Positions 14,201-29,200 of a DNA stretch of 64,000 nucleotides are shown here, one piece after another. The position numbers were made by a program, and so were the translations under genes. Within the stretch, counting starts at the first letter, position 1. Each line of letters begins with the position of its first letter. The stretch comes from Vigna angularis (taxonomy: Eukaryota; Streptophyta; Magnoliopsida; Fabales; Fabaceae), in NCBI RefSeq assembly GCF_016808095.1, contig NC_068979.1:28353960-28417959 (forward strand), written 5' to 3'. Below the pieces are notes generated by a model. The model was given only the letters and a program-made list of their open reading frames with translations. It was not told where the DNA came from and made no database searches.

Positions 14201-17200
14201 ATAATGAACTAAATGAACAACAAACCATGTAAGACGCAAGCCATGATTAATGAAATCCAAACTCTTGAAGGTAATAGAACATGTGCATTAGTTCCTCTTC
14301 CACTTGGACAAAAAGTTGTTGGTTTAAAGAACTCATAGTTAAGTAAAACAATGTATATTTCCTTAAATGCATTGTTACAATTTACTATTGTATTTATAGA
14401 GTATAGTAGTGCAAAATACAAAAATGTCAGGAAACCCTAAAACCCAATAGTTGGGTTCCCGTACATAAATAATAATAATAATAAAGAAAATTACATTTCA
14501 ACAATGGTTATTGTAGTTGAATCTTCCACTCGTTGTGATAGGATATGTATGGTGTATGTTAGGAGGAAACATATTAAAAAGTAGTTGTTAGTTGAGTTGT
14601 TAGGTTGAGCAAGACTTCCTATATATAGTTGGGGGGTCTTTGTATGCAGGGACGTTTTTGGATATTTTGGAGTTGTTGACAAGATCATTGGCATCCTGTG
14701 TGAAGGGAAAATTGTCCCTTGGAAGCATTCATGCTGTACTTGTTGCCTAGGATCAATAATACAAGATATATTCAGTGAGTTTAGGTGTCTGCAGTGGTTT
14801 TTCCTGGTTTCCTCTATCTAGGAACCTAACACGTTGTTAGCCACATAAATGGTATACACAATCATTCCAAATGAACTTTAAGCTTAACTAAGTCTTATAA
14901 TACCAGCTTATAGGGTCATGTTTGCACACACTTATATACTATAAATTTGTCTTAACTTTAGTCAATGTGAAATCTCCAACATAGACCCCTCATCATGGAA
15001 CTCGACATTTTATGGGTGGCTAATAGCAGTCCAATAGCAGGTGGTCCGCTAAGCCCAGCAAACAACAACCTTCGCAAGGATAAACTCTAAGATAATTCCA
15101 ATATCATGTTGAAATAAAAGAAAAAGAGACATAGGCTGATATCCTGATCTGTAAGACAAAAAGATGGACCTAAGCCTTTTCCATCTACAACTTTTAATAA
15201 CAGAAAAATAATAAACTAAATTGGGAAGATCTAATAGTATGTAACAATACAATAAACTTAAGGTTGATTTTGCAGAAAATATAGAGGAATGTTTAAAAGC
15301 TAAAACTTAAAGAAATAACAAAATAAATTGTAAATTGTTTGAACAGTTGTTGAAAGAAGCTTGATGTTAGCGAATGTACTTAGAAATGTGAAATAATAGG
15401 CAACTACCTTGAAGCTATATCAAGTAAACTTCTCATAGTTGATCCAGAATCAGATCCCCACGCAAGAATTTCTTGTCTTCCCCCAGATATAAATGCAGAT
15501 AAACACTCTGTAGCATTCTGCTCATATCAAGTGAATACATATATTTAATTCTATACTCCAATCAGAAATAGTTTAAAATATAAATAATAAAATAGGATGT
15601 ATCTAAAATATACCTGAATTTCACTATGGTCATCACTTTGTAGGATTATTTTGACAACAGCATTAAAAGAGACATCATATATTGCTTTCACTACATCAGC
15701 AGGGGCATTCTGCATATAGCTACAACGAAATGAGATGAGAAATTCAAAAGATAAAGTGCTCATAGGTCAAGGGTGACATGATTCTACGTATACTTGCCTT
15801 TAGTAACATTGTTACCAGATCTAGTGAACCAGATACCAAGCCTTCAGTTTGCTCTTGGGGCTACAAGAACATAGGTGTGTAAGTAACAGGTATTATTCTA
15901 AAATCACTAACCACTGACACTTGGTCAACTTTGAATACTCATACTTTATTCAAAATTGGTCCAACATACGGCAAAATTCTGGCAACCAATGGATGTATGC
16001 ATCCAGGAATGCTTTTGATCGTCTGGAGAAAGGAAAAAATATAATCAGATGAACAAAAGAAATTATTTATAAGCAAGCATTATAATAATTCTTTCCAAAC
16101 TCTGCAGCAGTTATGAACCAAGGAATCTATATATAGAGCTCGATAAATGATAGCTTCAAAATAACATCTTCGAGAATAGCACATAAGTTAAAGTACTAAT
16201 ATATGTGTGTATTTCGAGCATATATACACATGCACACCCAACAAAGCTCTCAGTACATGTCACATAACAACCAGCACACAATTAACTTCATACGTGTGTT
16301 TAATACTGCAAATTACAGCATTTCCAATTGTCAGGCCATCAAAATGAAATGAAGGTGTCCGAGTCCATTGATTTATGCTGCAGTTAATATTTCCTTGGAC
16401 AGTTTTAATTATATAACTAGGACAGTTTTGAAGACTCAGATTAAAGAACAAACTCAAATGGAGAGATCAACAAAAATAAAGATAACTCTTCTTCCCCATT
16501 CCTAAACACTAAACCCAATTGGGTAAATTTTGGTTGTAGTTCCTAAAGACTAAATTTGAGAGACTAAAATGATCTTTCAAAATTATTTTGGCTTAAATAC
16601 CCATTTGCATATTTCTTTTGTTCGATTAGGTCTCTGTATTAATAAAAGATTCAATCAAGTCCCTGAATTTTAAAAATGCAACAATGAGACCCTCTCAAAG
16701 TTCAATAAAATCCCTCGACTTTTAAAAAGCCAACAATGAGCCTCTTTTTGCATATTTAAATTGACGTATGAAATTGTATAAATCATCACTATGCATTTGA
16801 TATAAACTGTATTATGCATAAATTAAAACGTCCATGTTTCTGTTTGTTAACGATTTTACTCCTAATTGAATGAACTGTGAGCACACTTCTACTTCATTGA
16901 ACATTTTAGCAATAATGAGAAAGAATTGAATAAAACAAATACTAATGGGACATAAAAGAAAATTAAGATAACTATTTTTAGTCCTCAAATTTAGCATTTA
17001 GGACCTAAAAGTAATGTTTTCTTTTTCAAATATGAAGGACTAACCTGAACCTTTTTTATTTTTGGGACCAAAAACAGAACTGCCAAAATTTCAAGGACTA
17101 ACGTAAAAATTAAACCCTATTCTTATTTAAAGCACATATATGATAAAATAATCTAGATAATAAAAGGACGACATAAGAAATTATTCAAACAAAAATTTTA

Positions 17201-20200
17201 TGATATTGTAAATTAAGATTTTAAGTAAAACTCCACCACATAAAAACTGATTTATAAAATAAGGTTTGTATCCACTTATATATTATAATTTGATTTTATC
17301 ACTAGTTTATATAAGATTTCCAGTACATCCTTTAAAGCCAAAGACAATACACCTCGAACATAAAACTAGATATTTTTGGATAATTTGTTAACAACCTGAT
17401 AGCATGTGCTACCATATTAAAAAATGGATTTTAAATCGAAGTTAACCTTAAGTAATAATAAACTAATCAAACATAATATGTTAATATAATATTTAAAATA
17501 TAATATGTAAACTAAATATAACTAAGGGTGTGTGTCGAAGAACTAGAAAAATTAGATTAATTCAACAATCAATATTATGTATAATTTATTCAAATTATGG
17601 TAATTTATTGAACAGTTCTCTAGTTTGGATACAACAAAAAAACAGTTTTTACATAAGAATAAGAATCTATGAAGTTGAAAGGGAAAAATGTTTTCTACTA
17701 AATTTCAAGTGATGTCCTAAACATCTAATATATTAAACATATTTTTCTTAAAAATAGCTTAAGTGAAGAAAAACAAAACAAAAAATGCTCTTAAATAATA
17801 ATTATTATTATTAGGGTTAACTATGTTTTTTATCCTTAAAATATAACACGAATTTTGATTTTTGTCCATGATACTAATAATAATTATTATTATTATTACT
17901 ATTATAATAATAATGTTGAATAAAGCATAACATATCATATAATATAGTAAAAAATAATACAATAATGGCTATCCTGAGTTCTGCTATGCTATCCCTTTTT
18001 AGCAATTTTGGGGTTGACCACTACAGACCCCAATCTAAGATTGTGATTGGTTCGATGGAACATTCCACATTAGAATCTCATGTTTTACAGTCCTACCTCA
18101 GGGTAAGGTTTGACAACATCAGTCATGACTAATCTAAGATGCCAAGGAAAACAACCAAGTAACTCTGGAGATAATAATATTAACAAATAAAATCATTACC
18201 TCAAGAATTTCAAGTGCATCAATACTGATAAAAGGATCCGAAACATGCGATGCCCACACATTAAGGATTACAGGAGAAATCATGTTTTCAACTACTGTTG
18301 ATGATTCACGACCTATAATAAGTAATGATAAGGGAATAAATATATGTGAAATGAAAACAAGGGATAGATTTTAGTAAAAACATTTTGAAAACTTCTCACC
18401 CCAATGATTTATAAATTATAACACATTCTGCACAAGCAATATAATAGCTTTCAGGTAAAACTTCTCACCCCAATGATTTATAAATTATAAATTTTAACAC
18501 ATGCTGCCGAATATAAGTATGAATATATAATCAAGCTAGTATCCGGAAATACATTTAATATTACACCTAATTTTAACAAATAGCTAGCTGATATATTTTT
18601 AAATCATATACATACACGTGAGTGTGCTTGTGTAAATATCTGAGGAGTATACGACCTAACCTGCTTTCACTGCAGCAAGCAGTGTATCAAGTACCAGGTG
18701 CAAGGTTTCCTCTGATGCCTGGAAATCATATTTTGGTAATTAATATATGCAACAATAGTAAAGATACATAACAAAAGCTTTTATAATGTGGGTACATGAT
18801 TAAGGAGATCAGTGAGGGATGAAAATAAACCCAACAACTGCGATTGGATAACTTCATTCGTTGCTTCAGGAAGGAGGTTAGAAAGTGCTCTACAGGCACC
18901 TACTTTTACAGGTGGAGGCCTGTTATATTCAAAGTTAGAAGAGTATATTACAATAAGATTACAAACTGAGACAACTTTTCTTACACATCAATTGTAACTG
19001 CCTTCATTGCTAAATAGAGATAATGCTCTACTAAGCCACTGCTTATCTGTAAAATATTAAAGATCAATTACAAGTCATGACAGAGAAAGATCTTGAGAAA
19101 TGAAATCTTAAAAGTTTGGACAGGACCATTTACCAAAGAAGAAAATTTAGCAACTGAAGTAAAAATACGAGCATATAAAAATGGGAATTCAAGAGAACCT
19201 GGAATAAAAGTGAAAAAATAAGATTAAAAACACATTATCACGGACACAGCTGAATTCATTGAATCAGAATGGAAGCTTAAACGAGGGCAAGGGAAGAGTT
19301 GAAATCAACCTATTAGAGAGTCTACTGCAAAAATCTGCTCAAGCAGGTCCTTCAAGTGACTTGAATAAACCCTGGTTTCCTGTACCAATAACAAGATACA
19401 TTACAGTCTTCCCAAGTTCAAAATAAAAACACAAGAATTGAGGCTGGAAATGAAAACTTAAATCTAATTCTACATATCAGAATTCACAACTGAAATAGGA
19501 ATCTCAAACCTCTGTCTCAAATAGTTGTTCTGAAAGAGATGATAGGGCAAACAGAGTAGCTTCTCTTATCTGCCAAAAATTAACATGTATAAAATAATGT
19601 TAGAGCAAAAGTCCAACACCCTATAATTTTGATAAAGTGCTTAAATACAACAAAGCTTAAAACATGAAGAAGCTACGTCTAATAGGCCCTGTACAGATTC
19701 TAAGTACAAGTGCTTCATCTGATAGACGATAAAACACCATGAAGATCTTTCCACTAGTTTGATAAGTGATTGATGATAATTAGATGAGTACAATCAAGAC
19801 TTTAAGTTCACATTAACTCAAAATATTCCTAAAGCTTAAGTTTGTGATCCAAGTAATGCCTTCACCATTTGTTGTCAAATAGTTCCATGCCAAATACAAA
19901 CTTCATTCAAATATCTCTGGGAATTCAAGCTAAAGATGCATTGTCCACCAACTATCCTGTGCAGAAATTATGATCTTTTGATCACAAAGACATTACAATT
20001 TATACCTCTCTTAAGCCAAGATTAGCTTCTTGTTCAGAGAATACTTGCCTTGACGAAGAGTGGCTTGTTTAAAAAACACTTGAATTGAGCCAAGAGTGGC
20101 TCAATGAAACAATACCTAGATTGAGCCAAGAGTGGCTTGTGGGAAGATATAATTATTGCTAGAAAATAGGTATATTTTCAGAAACTATAGAAGTGGAGAA

Positions 20201-23200
20201 GGAAACAAAAATTCAAAATGAAGGTGGTATTTGTCAAAAAAAAAGAAAAGAAACCATCTTACAATCTGTGGTGGCGGCAAATGGAGGCAACAGGCGAAGA
20301 GAGCTGTTGGTGGCAGTGGCTGTGGTGGTAAGCAGCCAGGTCAGGCAAAGGGTAGTGTGGCTGAAGAAGAAGAGTGGCGTGGGTTTTAGGTTCAGGTTAC
20401 TAGGTTGAATGTTTTTATTGGGCCTGGCCCAATTTTTTTAACCTTGCATCAATAGGGTTTTACACCTAACAGAAGACAAAAATAACACAGCAACCCTCCA
20501 CATAGGGTTTCTTCTTCTTGCCATGCCCTGCTGCCCTACATGAATAAGGTTTCTTCCCCAATTTCTTCTCCCAGCTGTTGTCTTTCTTACTTCTCAATGT
20601 TGCTGCCCCGCCTTTTCAGCCATTACACAAAAAGCGGCCGCCATGGGCCGCCACAAGAAACCCAATTTGCCACTGCCTTGTTGTGGCGGCAGGTTGCAAA
20701 ACCGACGGCGGTTTCTGCCATGGCACTGCCATAACTGAGTTTTAATAACAGTAACAAGGAGACAAGCAACCCATAAATAAAAGCAATCATCAAGTGGTGG
20801 TATTGTTATCGGATCTTCCCATGCTTCTGAGAAAGGTTTGAGTGCAACTCCAACTCCACCACCAGCAGGGAAGGGTAAAGAGAAGCTAAAAAGAAGCTAA
20901 TCTTGGCTAAGTGAACATTATTAGGAAAGAAAAGCCAAGAGGAAGAGGGGCAAGGTCCCAACTACCATTGTGTTCAAGTGCCTGCATTTCATCAATCATG
21001 GCTTGTCGCCATCCAGGATGACCAAGTATCTCATGAACATTATTAGGAACCTTAATGGAAGATAAGGAGGAAACAAAGGAGAAATATGGAGGAGACAAAC
21101 GATGATAACTCAAAAAATTATAAATAGGACAAGGATTACAAGTAGAGAAAATACCTTTCCGAACAACAATAGGCCAATTATTATCCGAGTCAAGAGAGGG
21201 TGAGGAGGATGAAGGATCCATGGTTTGGGAATCTGATGGAGGAAGATCTAAGTCTCAAGGATCTTCAATGTTTTGAGTTTGAGATTGTGTCTGACGTTGA
21301 TATGTGAGAAGAGGTGGAGGAACAATGTCATTTGCATTTTGAGTTTGAGGTAAAGAAGCAGAAGTAACCAATGGATCGTATGATGGTAAAGGAAACATTT
21401 GTTGAACATATGAACCATCCTCCATGGAGGACAAGAAAAAAGGTGTATCCTCAAAGAATGTGACATCAACATACATATAATACTTCTTGGTTGAGAGACA
21501 ATAACATTTATACCCTTTCTGAAGGCGAGAGTATCCTAAAGACATACTTAATAGCTTTTGCAGAGAGTTTATCAAGACCTGGAGAAATACTATGAACAAA
21601 GCAAGTACACCCAAATATACAAGGAGAGACATGGTATAGAGGGTCATTTGGAAAAATGACACAGTGAGGGACTTTATTCTTAAGAGAGGAAGAAGGCATC
21701 CTATTAATCAGAAAACAGACAGTGAGAACTACATCGCCCCAATGATGAACAAGAACATTAGTATTCAACATTAAGGAGTGTGCAATTTCAATGAGATGTC
21801 TATTCTTTCTCTCTGTAATGCATGCCATTTGGTTGTGGCGTGTGGGGACATGTTGACTGGTGTAAAATTCCTTGGCAAGATAAGTATTACATGTCTGCCA
21901 ATGTCACATTCTTTGAACAAACTCCTTACTTCTCTCCATCTGTTCAGGATGTTTCTATCCTCCAACAGGTCCTTCCTATTCCAATGGCTGAGTCAAATAG
22001 CTCTATTGTCTCTGTCATTCCAAGTCTTGATCAGAATCCTCCTACACCCGTTTCTCCACATACTGAGATCATCCCACACAGGGCCCCAATGGATAGTCCA
22101 CCTCCCCAAGACAATGGTGAATCTCCTACTTCAGATTCTTCTCCCTCGTCACCTCCTCCCACGCCTCCTGGTGAAAATGATTCAGCATGGCCTATTGCTC
22201 TCAGAAAAGGTACTCGTTTGACTCGAAACCCTCATCCCATTTATAATTTTCTAAGCTATCATCGATTGTCGCCCTCCTATTTTTCTCTTTTATCCTCAGT
22301 GTCCTCTGTTGTTATACCCAAGAATGTGAAAGAAGCACTTGATCATCCTGGATGGCGACAAGCTATGATTGCAGAAATGCAGGCTCTTGACCATAGTAAT
22401 ACTACTTGAGAATTAAACTGTAAAATAATTCTAGAGGGCTTAATTGATCCCTCTCATAATCTTCTATTTATAAGAATAAATTGATACAAAAGTACATGAT
22501 AAATAGAGTAACCCTAGACACAATATAATCATGATAAATATGGTAACCCTTGACACAATATAATCATGATAAATAGGATAATCCTTGACACAATATAATC
22601 ATGATAAATAGGATAATCCTTGAAACACTATAATCATGATAAATAGGGTAACTCTTGACACAATATAATGATGATAAATATCCTAACATCTAATCAACTA
22701 CAAAGAAGTTCTTTAACTCTTCTACCACAGCCCGAGCTTTCACTATGTGGGAGACCATATCATGGTTGACTTGTTTGAGAGAAGCTACTCTTTGGGTTGC
22801 ATGGAAAAGACGTTATACATCATTAGCAAATATATTTTGTGCTCTTTTCCAAAAAGAGGAGCATGTCTTATAGGGTCTCAAGATATTTAGAACCTCTTGC
22901 TCAATCGATTGCTACAAAACAGCACATAACTGAAAGTCTAGTTTCTGCCACTGAGATTTTTCTTCATCTGGTACCATAGAAATATCTTGTTCAAGGTGAT
23001 TAAGGTGTCCTTGACCAAGAAACAATAATTCCACAGCAAAGGACCATGATAAATAATTTTTCCAATTGAGTTTTGCAGACATAATGATAGGGGTAGCAGA
23101 TAAAGAGGAACTAATTCCAATAGAGAGGCCATTTTAAAAATGTGAGAAGAAACAATACTTAGGGTTCCAAATAACTTGAGGGAGGAAACCCTGGGTATGA

Positions 23201-26200
23201 CTAACCAACGAAATGGAGAAACAAGAACCAAAACACACTTAGGAAGTCCTGACGAGACGACCGACAGTGGCGCGGTCTAACTCTAACACCAGGAAGGTGG
23301 CGTGTGAGGAACACACACCCAAGATTAGCTGGAGAGAAGCAGCGTGTGGCGGCACATGTGGAGGCTTCTGAGGAGGGGACCACCAGGGTTGGGTTGTGTT
23401 TCTCAAGGCACACCTAACCCTTGACTTTGTCGGAGAAAGCAATGGTTGATGACGACAGCAACGACGAACAGCGAAAACGACAGAGAGACGACGTCGATGA
23501 GGAAGACACAAAGGTTTGGATCTTGATACCAACTTGAAGAGTTGAGAGAAGCTAAAAAGTTTTATTTCACTTCGTAAATTTGATACAACTTACTACTGTA
23601 TCTATAGGAAACAATAGTTCTGAAAAGTAAAAGGGCAGGAAGCCCCTAACAAAACCCTAAAAGTAAAAAACCATTACATAAATATTAATAATAATAAAGA
23701 CATTACATTTCAACAAAAATGAATTGCATCATAGCTCTGATTCTGAGTTTGAAAGACTACTAAACTTTCACAAGAGTTTCTCAAAAGGGGAAGTGGCAGA
23801 GCAATATGCCCCATTGGATGATAATATTGAAGACAATTATGTTGGGATTGAAGAAGAATATGACGATTCGAAACTTAAGACATTTATTTTAAAATTTGTT
23901 GTTATTTTAAGTTTTGAACTTGAAATTTGTTGTTATATGTAAAGGTATTATATTTCTTCTGACCGCATTGTTTCTGCCATAACTTGTTATGGTTTCCATT
24001 ATAGCTTTATAAAGGATTTTTGGATCTCTGATATTTTTCATTATCAGATATCGATAACATTCACACCAATATGATGCCAATGTTGATGTTAATGGAATAA
24101 CAGAAATCTTGTTGGAAAACTTTAATGGTGAATAGAACACTTTCAAAAAATATATCGGCAATGAACAGTCATGCCAACTGGGAAAGGATCAACAAAAAAA
24201 GAAACTAGCCAAAAAAATTGTCAGTTGTGCCTGTCGACAAGAAATCAAGAGTAAATTGTACTGCTACGCAGAAAAGGATCACCTGAAAGTCCTCGGCAGT
24301 AAAAAGTGATGCAGGCGTGAACTATAACAGTAGTGGTGAACGCTGCATCTAGAGTGTATAATGACAAAGGAAGAGAAAAAACATACATAGTTTCTAAAAC
24401 ATTTACTCTGATAAGCAATGAGCCCACTGGAAATGAACGGATTTGAGGTCCCTTATTGTTAGGCTCTTGGTACCATGTTGAAAGGATTAGGACCAAAGAG
24501 GTCATGAATAAGGGTACCACGTTGAGCAGAGAGAAACTGAAAACCCTAATGAATTTCGTGTGTAGTGTACACAAGAATATTCTTATTTACAATATGGAAT
24601 AAAATCAATATCAAATAATGAGAAATATTTGGTAAGACATTTCCCAATCAAGTCATATCATCTCCCTGGTTAATGTAATCAAATCATATCTTATCAAATG
24701 TAATAGCATACAAATAGCAATTTTTACCGGTAATAGTAATGGTTATATTTGTCTAACAAGTTGTTAACAGTGTGATGAGTTTATTGAAACGTCTAATGTT
24801 GTTAACTATGTGTCACCAGTGGTTCAAAGAGGAAACTAAGATGTCTATATACAATTATCAATCTGAAATCGGTGCACTAATGGCTAATATGTCTCACAAA
24901 TGGTTAGTAAGCAATGTGCACAAGATTATTGAAACGTCCTATGGTGGTTAACATTGCCTCACAAGTTGCTGAAATAAATGAATGATTGTATACAATTATT
25001 AATTATAAATTTGTAAATGTAGCAGTAATGGTTAAATATCTTCTGTAAGCAGTTAATAGTGTCTAAGGTTACTAAAATGTATAAAATAAATTGTCCCAAC
25101 AGAGATTAGCCGCAAAAGTGAACAATTCCCAATGAGATTGATAATTTCTTCCTAGTTGAAAGATCTAGAAATTTGAGTGCAGGTTATGGGGCACTTTACT
25201 TTCTAAGATACCTAATAGGAAAGAGTTGCATGCCAACAACATAATAAACAGGATTCAGAATCAGCATTATTTTAAAAATAGCCTGTCAGCCTGCAAATCA
25301 AATTTACCAAACATAAGCTAGTTTCTAGATCCAAAAAGAATAGCCATTATGTATTTACCCTCCACCAGCTTGCATTGCCAGCTGCTTTTCTGATTTGAGA
25401 GTCGTCCAACCATTGCTTTGTACTGTCTATGATAGCACAAATTCCTTCATCGTCAAAAGAATTCACAACCTCTTCCAGTAAAAGCACACCTAAAAGAAAG
25501 TATTTTCTTATGAAGATTATGAAAATATATATAATGAAACAAACTCATTTGAATCCATGAAATTTCTTAGCAATCATATTTTACTATTCCATAAGCACAT
25601 TAGAATTAAAATGTATAACTGATATCCCTAAATCATAGGGATCTAATTATATCCCTGAATAACAGGGATCGGACTATAGCACTGGATAATAAGGATTAAG
25701 TGTTGCCATTGTATTTCCTAGATTAGTTTTCCAATCTTGCATATATATATGTGATGTACTCTTAGCAATAAAATCATCTATTCTACCCTAATTTTGAGAT
25801 GGTATGAGAGTGTTTAATTCTTAAGAGCTGCCTTTGAATGTGCATCCAAACATCCTAGATGTCAACTATCATTGCTGTCAATAATTCAAAATCCTAGACG
25901 ACAACCTTCATTTTTGTCCATCATCTCTTTAAAGGGAGCCTTAATTGTTATCATGATTTATCTTGTCATTCATTACCTTTATGTGATAACAGTGCTGCTA
26001 GTAGTCTTTCTAAAAAAAAACAATATTGCATTATAGCGCTAAACACATTGAGATTAAACACCATTTCATATGGGATCACTTTCAGAATAATATTGTGTTA
26101 GGAACCCAGAATTGAAAAGAGAAAGAGTAATATTCTTTATTGAATAGACTGAAAATAACACAAAATAGGAAAGCACTGTCTCTTCCAAGGGTTTCCCCTT

Positions 26201-29200
26201 CACACAGGATGTCAATGATCCTGTCAACAATTCTCCAAAACATCCAAAAGTCCCCCACATACCAGGAATCCCTAATTATAAATAGACAAACTCACTTATC
26301 CTAACAACCCGACCAATAAGTACTTTTTTAATCTTTCCCCTTATCATACACGTTACATATCCTATCATTACGTGCCGTTGCAAAAAGAACCTTGACCAAT
26401 TTGAAGAAGATGCATATGGGGATATCTCTAGACAAGGTTGTTGTTGCCCTACTCAACAAAACAATCTCAGACAATATTGTCTAGCCAATCTTGAGCCTCC
26501 ACACATAAGAACTTATGAATGCTTGCCTTTGATGGAAGAAAAATTGCATGTTGGCGAATGCTTAAAATAGAAGGGAAGCAAACCACAGGAAAAAGGAGTC
26601 TTGTAGTTTCTTCACCTTCATCAGAACCATTTGCCCGTGGCAATTCAAAAGATGCGGCTAAATACACTCAGTCTGATGTTCCTACAATAGAAAAACCTTT
26701 GAGCCAACTCCTAAGAAAAAGAGGACCATTCCATCTCATGGGATAAAACGTACCAGGGACACCACCCCTCAACAACATCAGATGATATGGTGTTTGCTTT
26801 CTTAAGGAAGAAAAGACGATAATCCTTCATCAACATTTGATGCTCCACTTGAGACACCTCCTCTGGATATGGTAACACATGAATCCTCCTCTTCATTCAA
26901 ACAAACAGAAAACCAATCTTTTCCTCCACCTACACAAACAACCACCTCTGACGCAACACCCATAAACATGTCCTCCACCTCACATCAAAATTCTCAAACC
27001 AAAACTCCGACACCTTCCCCAATTCAATCTTAAGACTCTATTGCATCTAATCAATTAACTCAACCTTCCACCCATTCGCCCTATCAACAAAGGGGCTGAA
27101 TAGCAACAACTTTGAAAGGATTGTTTCCAAACAATGAATGGGATATGCATATCCACCAACTTTGAGGGGAGTGTCAACAATCATATTTTATTATTTAATA
27201 TTTGGCATATTAGAGTTAAAGTATATAACAAAAATATCCCCATAGGGATCGAATTATATCTCTAAATAATAAGGTTTTGATTATATATCTGAATAATAAG
27301 GATTTGATTATATCCCTGAAATATAGGGATCTGAATATATGCTTGAATAATAAGGATCTGATTATATCCTTGAATAATAAGAATCTGATTATATTGTTGA
27401 ATCATAGGCATCTGATTACATTAAGTGTTGTCATTATATGTTTGAGAAATACCTATTTGAGAAAATCATACAATAGCAAGGGAGGGAATAGGATCGTTAG
27501 TGTCCTTGAATGATAAAATGCATCAAAATTTAAAAGTTTAATTATAAGGACAAGAGTCAGAATCATTATCATAACAAACACCAAAATAATTAAGATGAAG
27601 GAAAGTAATTCAACATAGCTGTTAAAAAATGAACTTTAAGCCTAACACAATTCTATAAAACCGACTTGTAAGATGAGGTTTGCATCTACTTATGTACTAT
27701 GAAATCGTCTTATATTTAGTCAATGTAGATTTTCCAACACACCCCCTCATGCTGAAGTATATACATCTCGTGCTTGAGACTAAACATTAATGGGTGGTCC
27801 GATAGCAGGTGGAACAATGTTCGACAAACAACAAATTTTGCTAGGATAAACTTTTAATCTATTATTCTGATACCATGTTAAAAAGTGGACTTTAAGTCTA
27901 ACTCAACCTGACAAAACCGACTTGTAAGATAAAGTTTGTATCTACTTATGTACTATGAAATCGTCTTATCTTTAGTCAATGTTGGTCCTTCAACAATAGG
28001 AAACTATCAAGCTAATGTAAAATAAATTAGCAGCCACATAGTTAAACTAGGAAATAAAATCACAAGGAGTGAACTATAAGATTCCCAGTTACAATCTCTT
28101 TAGTATTTGTTGTAACTAACAATAGTCATCGACACTCTGCACTGTCAGTTAGTTAGATGAAGTGTCGTCTAGTCAGCACAGCTTGCTGTGCAAGCTATTC
28201 TGCTAGTTAGTTACACTGAGCTGCAGTCTACTCAGCATAGCTGATGTGCAAGTTACTTGATCTATATAAATTCCTGTCCTAGCACTTCAACAATAGTAAT
28301 GCCAAATCATTTTCACTGTATATAAATCCTTATCTTTCAGCTTAGTTCTAGTTTCTTCAAGGGAGATACTGACCAGAGTTGCGGCAGCTATAAGTGGCAT
28401 CATCTTCATCAGCAATGAACTGGTTAGCATCCGCAGACCATGTATGAACCTAAAATTAGAATGCATTATACTTTGGTAAAAAATAGTGAAAGAATTCTTT
28501 GCAGGAACATACAAAAAAAAGAAAAAAAAAAACAACAATGGGAGACAGATAGAACATCCAAGGCATTGCTACATATTGTCCTATTTGCACTATTACAAAA
28601 TACAGCCAAATACATCTTCTAAACCAAACCACAGTAAAAAACAATTCATAGCATATAACATCTGCCGAGGGCGAGTATAGTCAAACTGCACTTGTCTAGC
28701 CCATTACCATCCCTTTGAGGGATGGAATCCATGAGAAGACTTGTTAGGTTTCTAAGTTAGAAGCCTAACTTTCTCACAACACCCACTCACACAAAGGCAC
28801 GCAAACAAGAGAGAACAAATGAAATGTATGTATTCACTGCAACGAATATCGAATACAATGATGATGGAGCCTAATCCCCCTCACAAGGTCCAAGACGTGT
28901 TTATACAAAGAAAATGGCTAGCTCCTCAACAGAATTACAGAATGTTTATTTATACTCTCTCTCTCTCCCCCTAACAACATAACAAACTTTCCCGCTCTTT
29001 TTATTCATCCTCTACCATTCAGTATTAGTAACCTTATAGTGTCTAGCCTTTCACTCCTTCCTCCCTTGCAGCCACCATTCGGTATTAGTGTAGATATTGT
29101 TCGGCTCCTTCACTCCTATTCCCCTACCATTCGGACCCCCATTCCCTTACCGTTAGGTACTCTTCTTCCTCCTCCTTTCATAGACTCTCCAACTCCTAAC

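Larger units (their letters stand above)
25570..27440 (+). mobile_element. Decayed Ty1/copia element with both LTRs and a nested LTR
   Basis: 5' LTR about 25570-25799, primer site TGGTATGAGAG at 25800-25810 (one change from the usual TGGTATCAGAG), polypurine tract TTTGAGGGGAG at 27161-27171, and 3' LTR from TGTCAACAATCATATT at 27172. The LTRs share AATCATATTTTA and a 27-bp repeat. The 3' copy is truncated near 27440. The 1.3-kb interior has no recognisable pol; a Pro/Thr/Ser-rich stretch at 26900-27100 looks like the linker before RT. Another LTR is nested at 26096-26367. Confidence 0.75.

Noticed and set aside
22496..22681. Regular 35-bp repeats that could look like a CRISPR array
   Set aside because: The units are contiguous with no unique spacers, and this is a plant nuclear sequence; it is a minisatellite.
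23724..23942. 72-codon acidic plus-strand frame next to a copia LTR
   Set aside because: Has plausible composition but no recognised family, no splice context and no start evidence; left as unassigned intron sequence.
27277..27513. Asn/Leu/Ile-rich 78-codon frame
   Set aside because: Produced by reading the 27-bp LTR repeat, whose length is a multiple of three.
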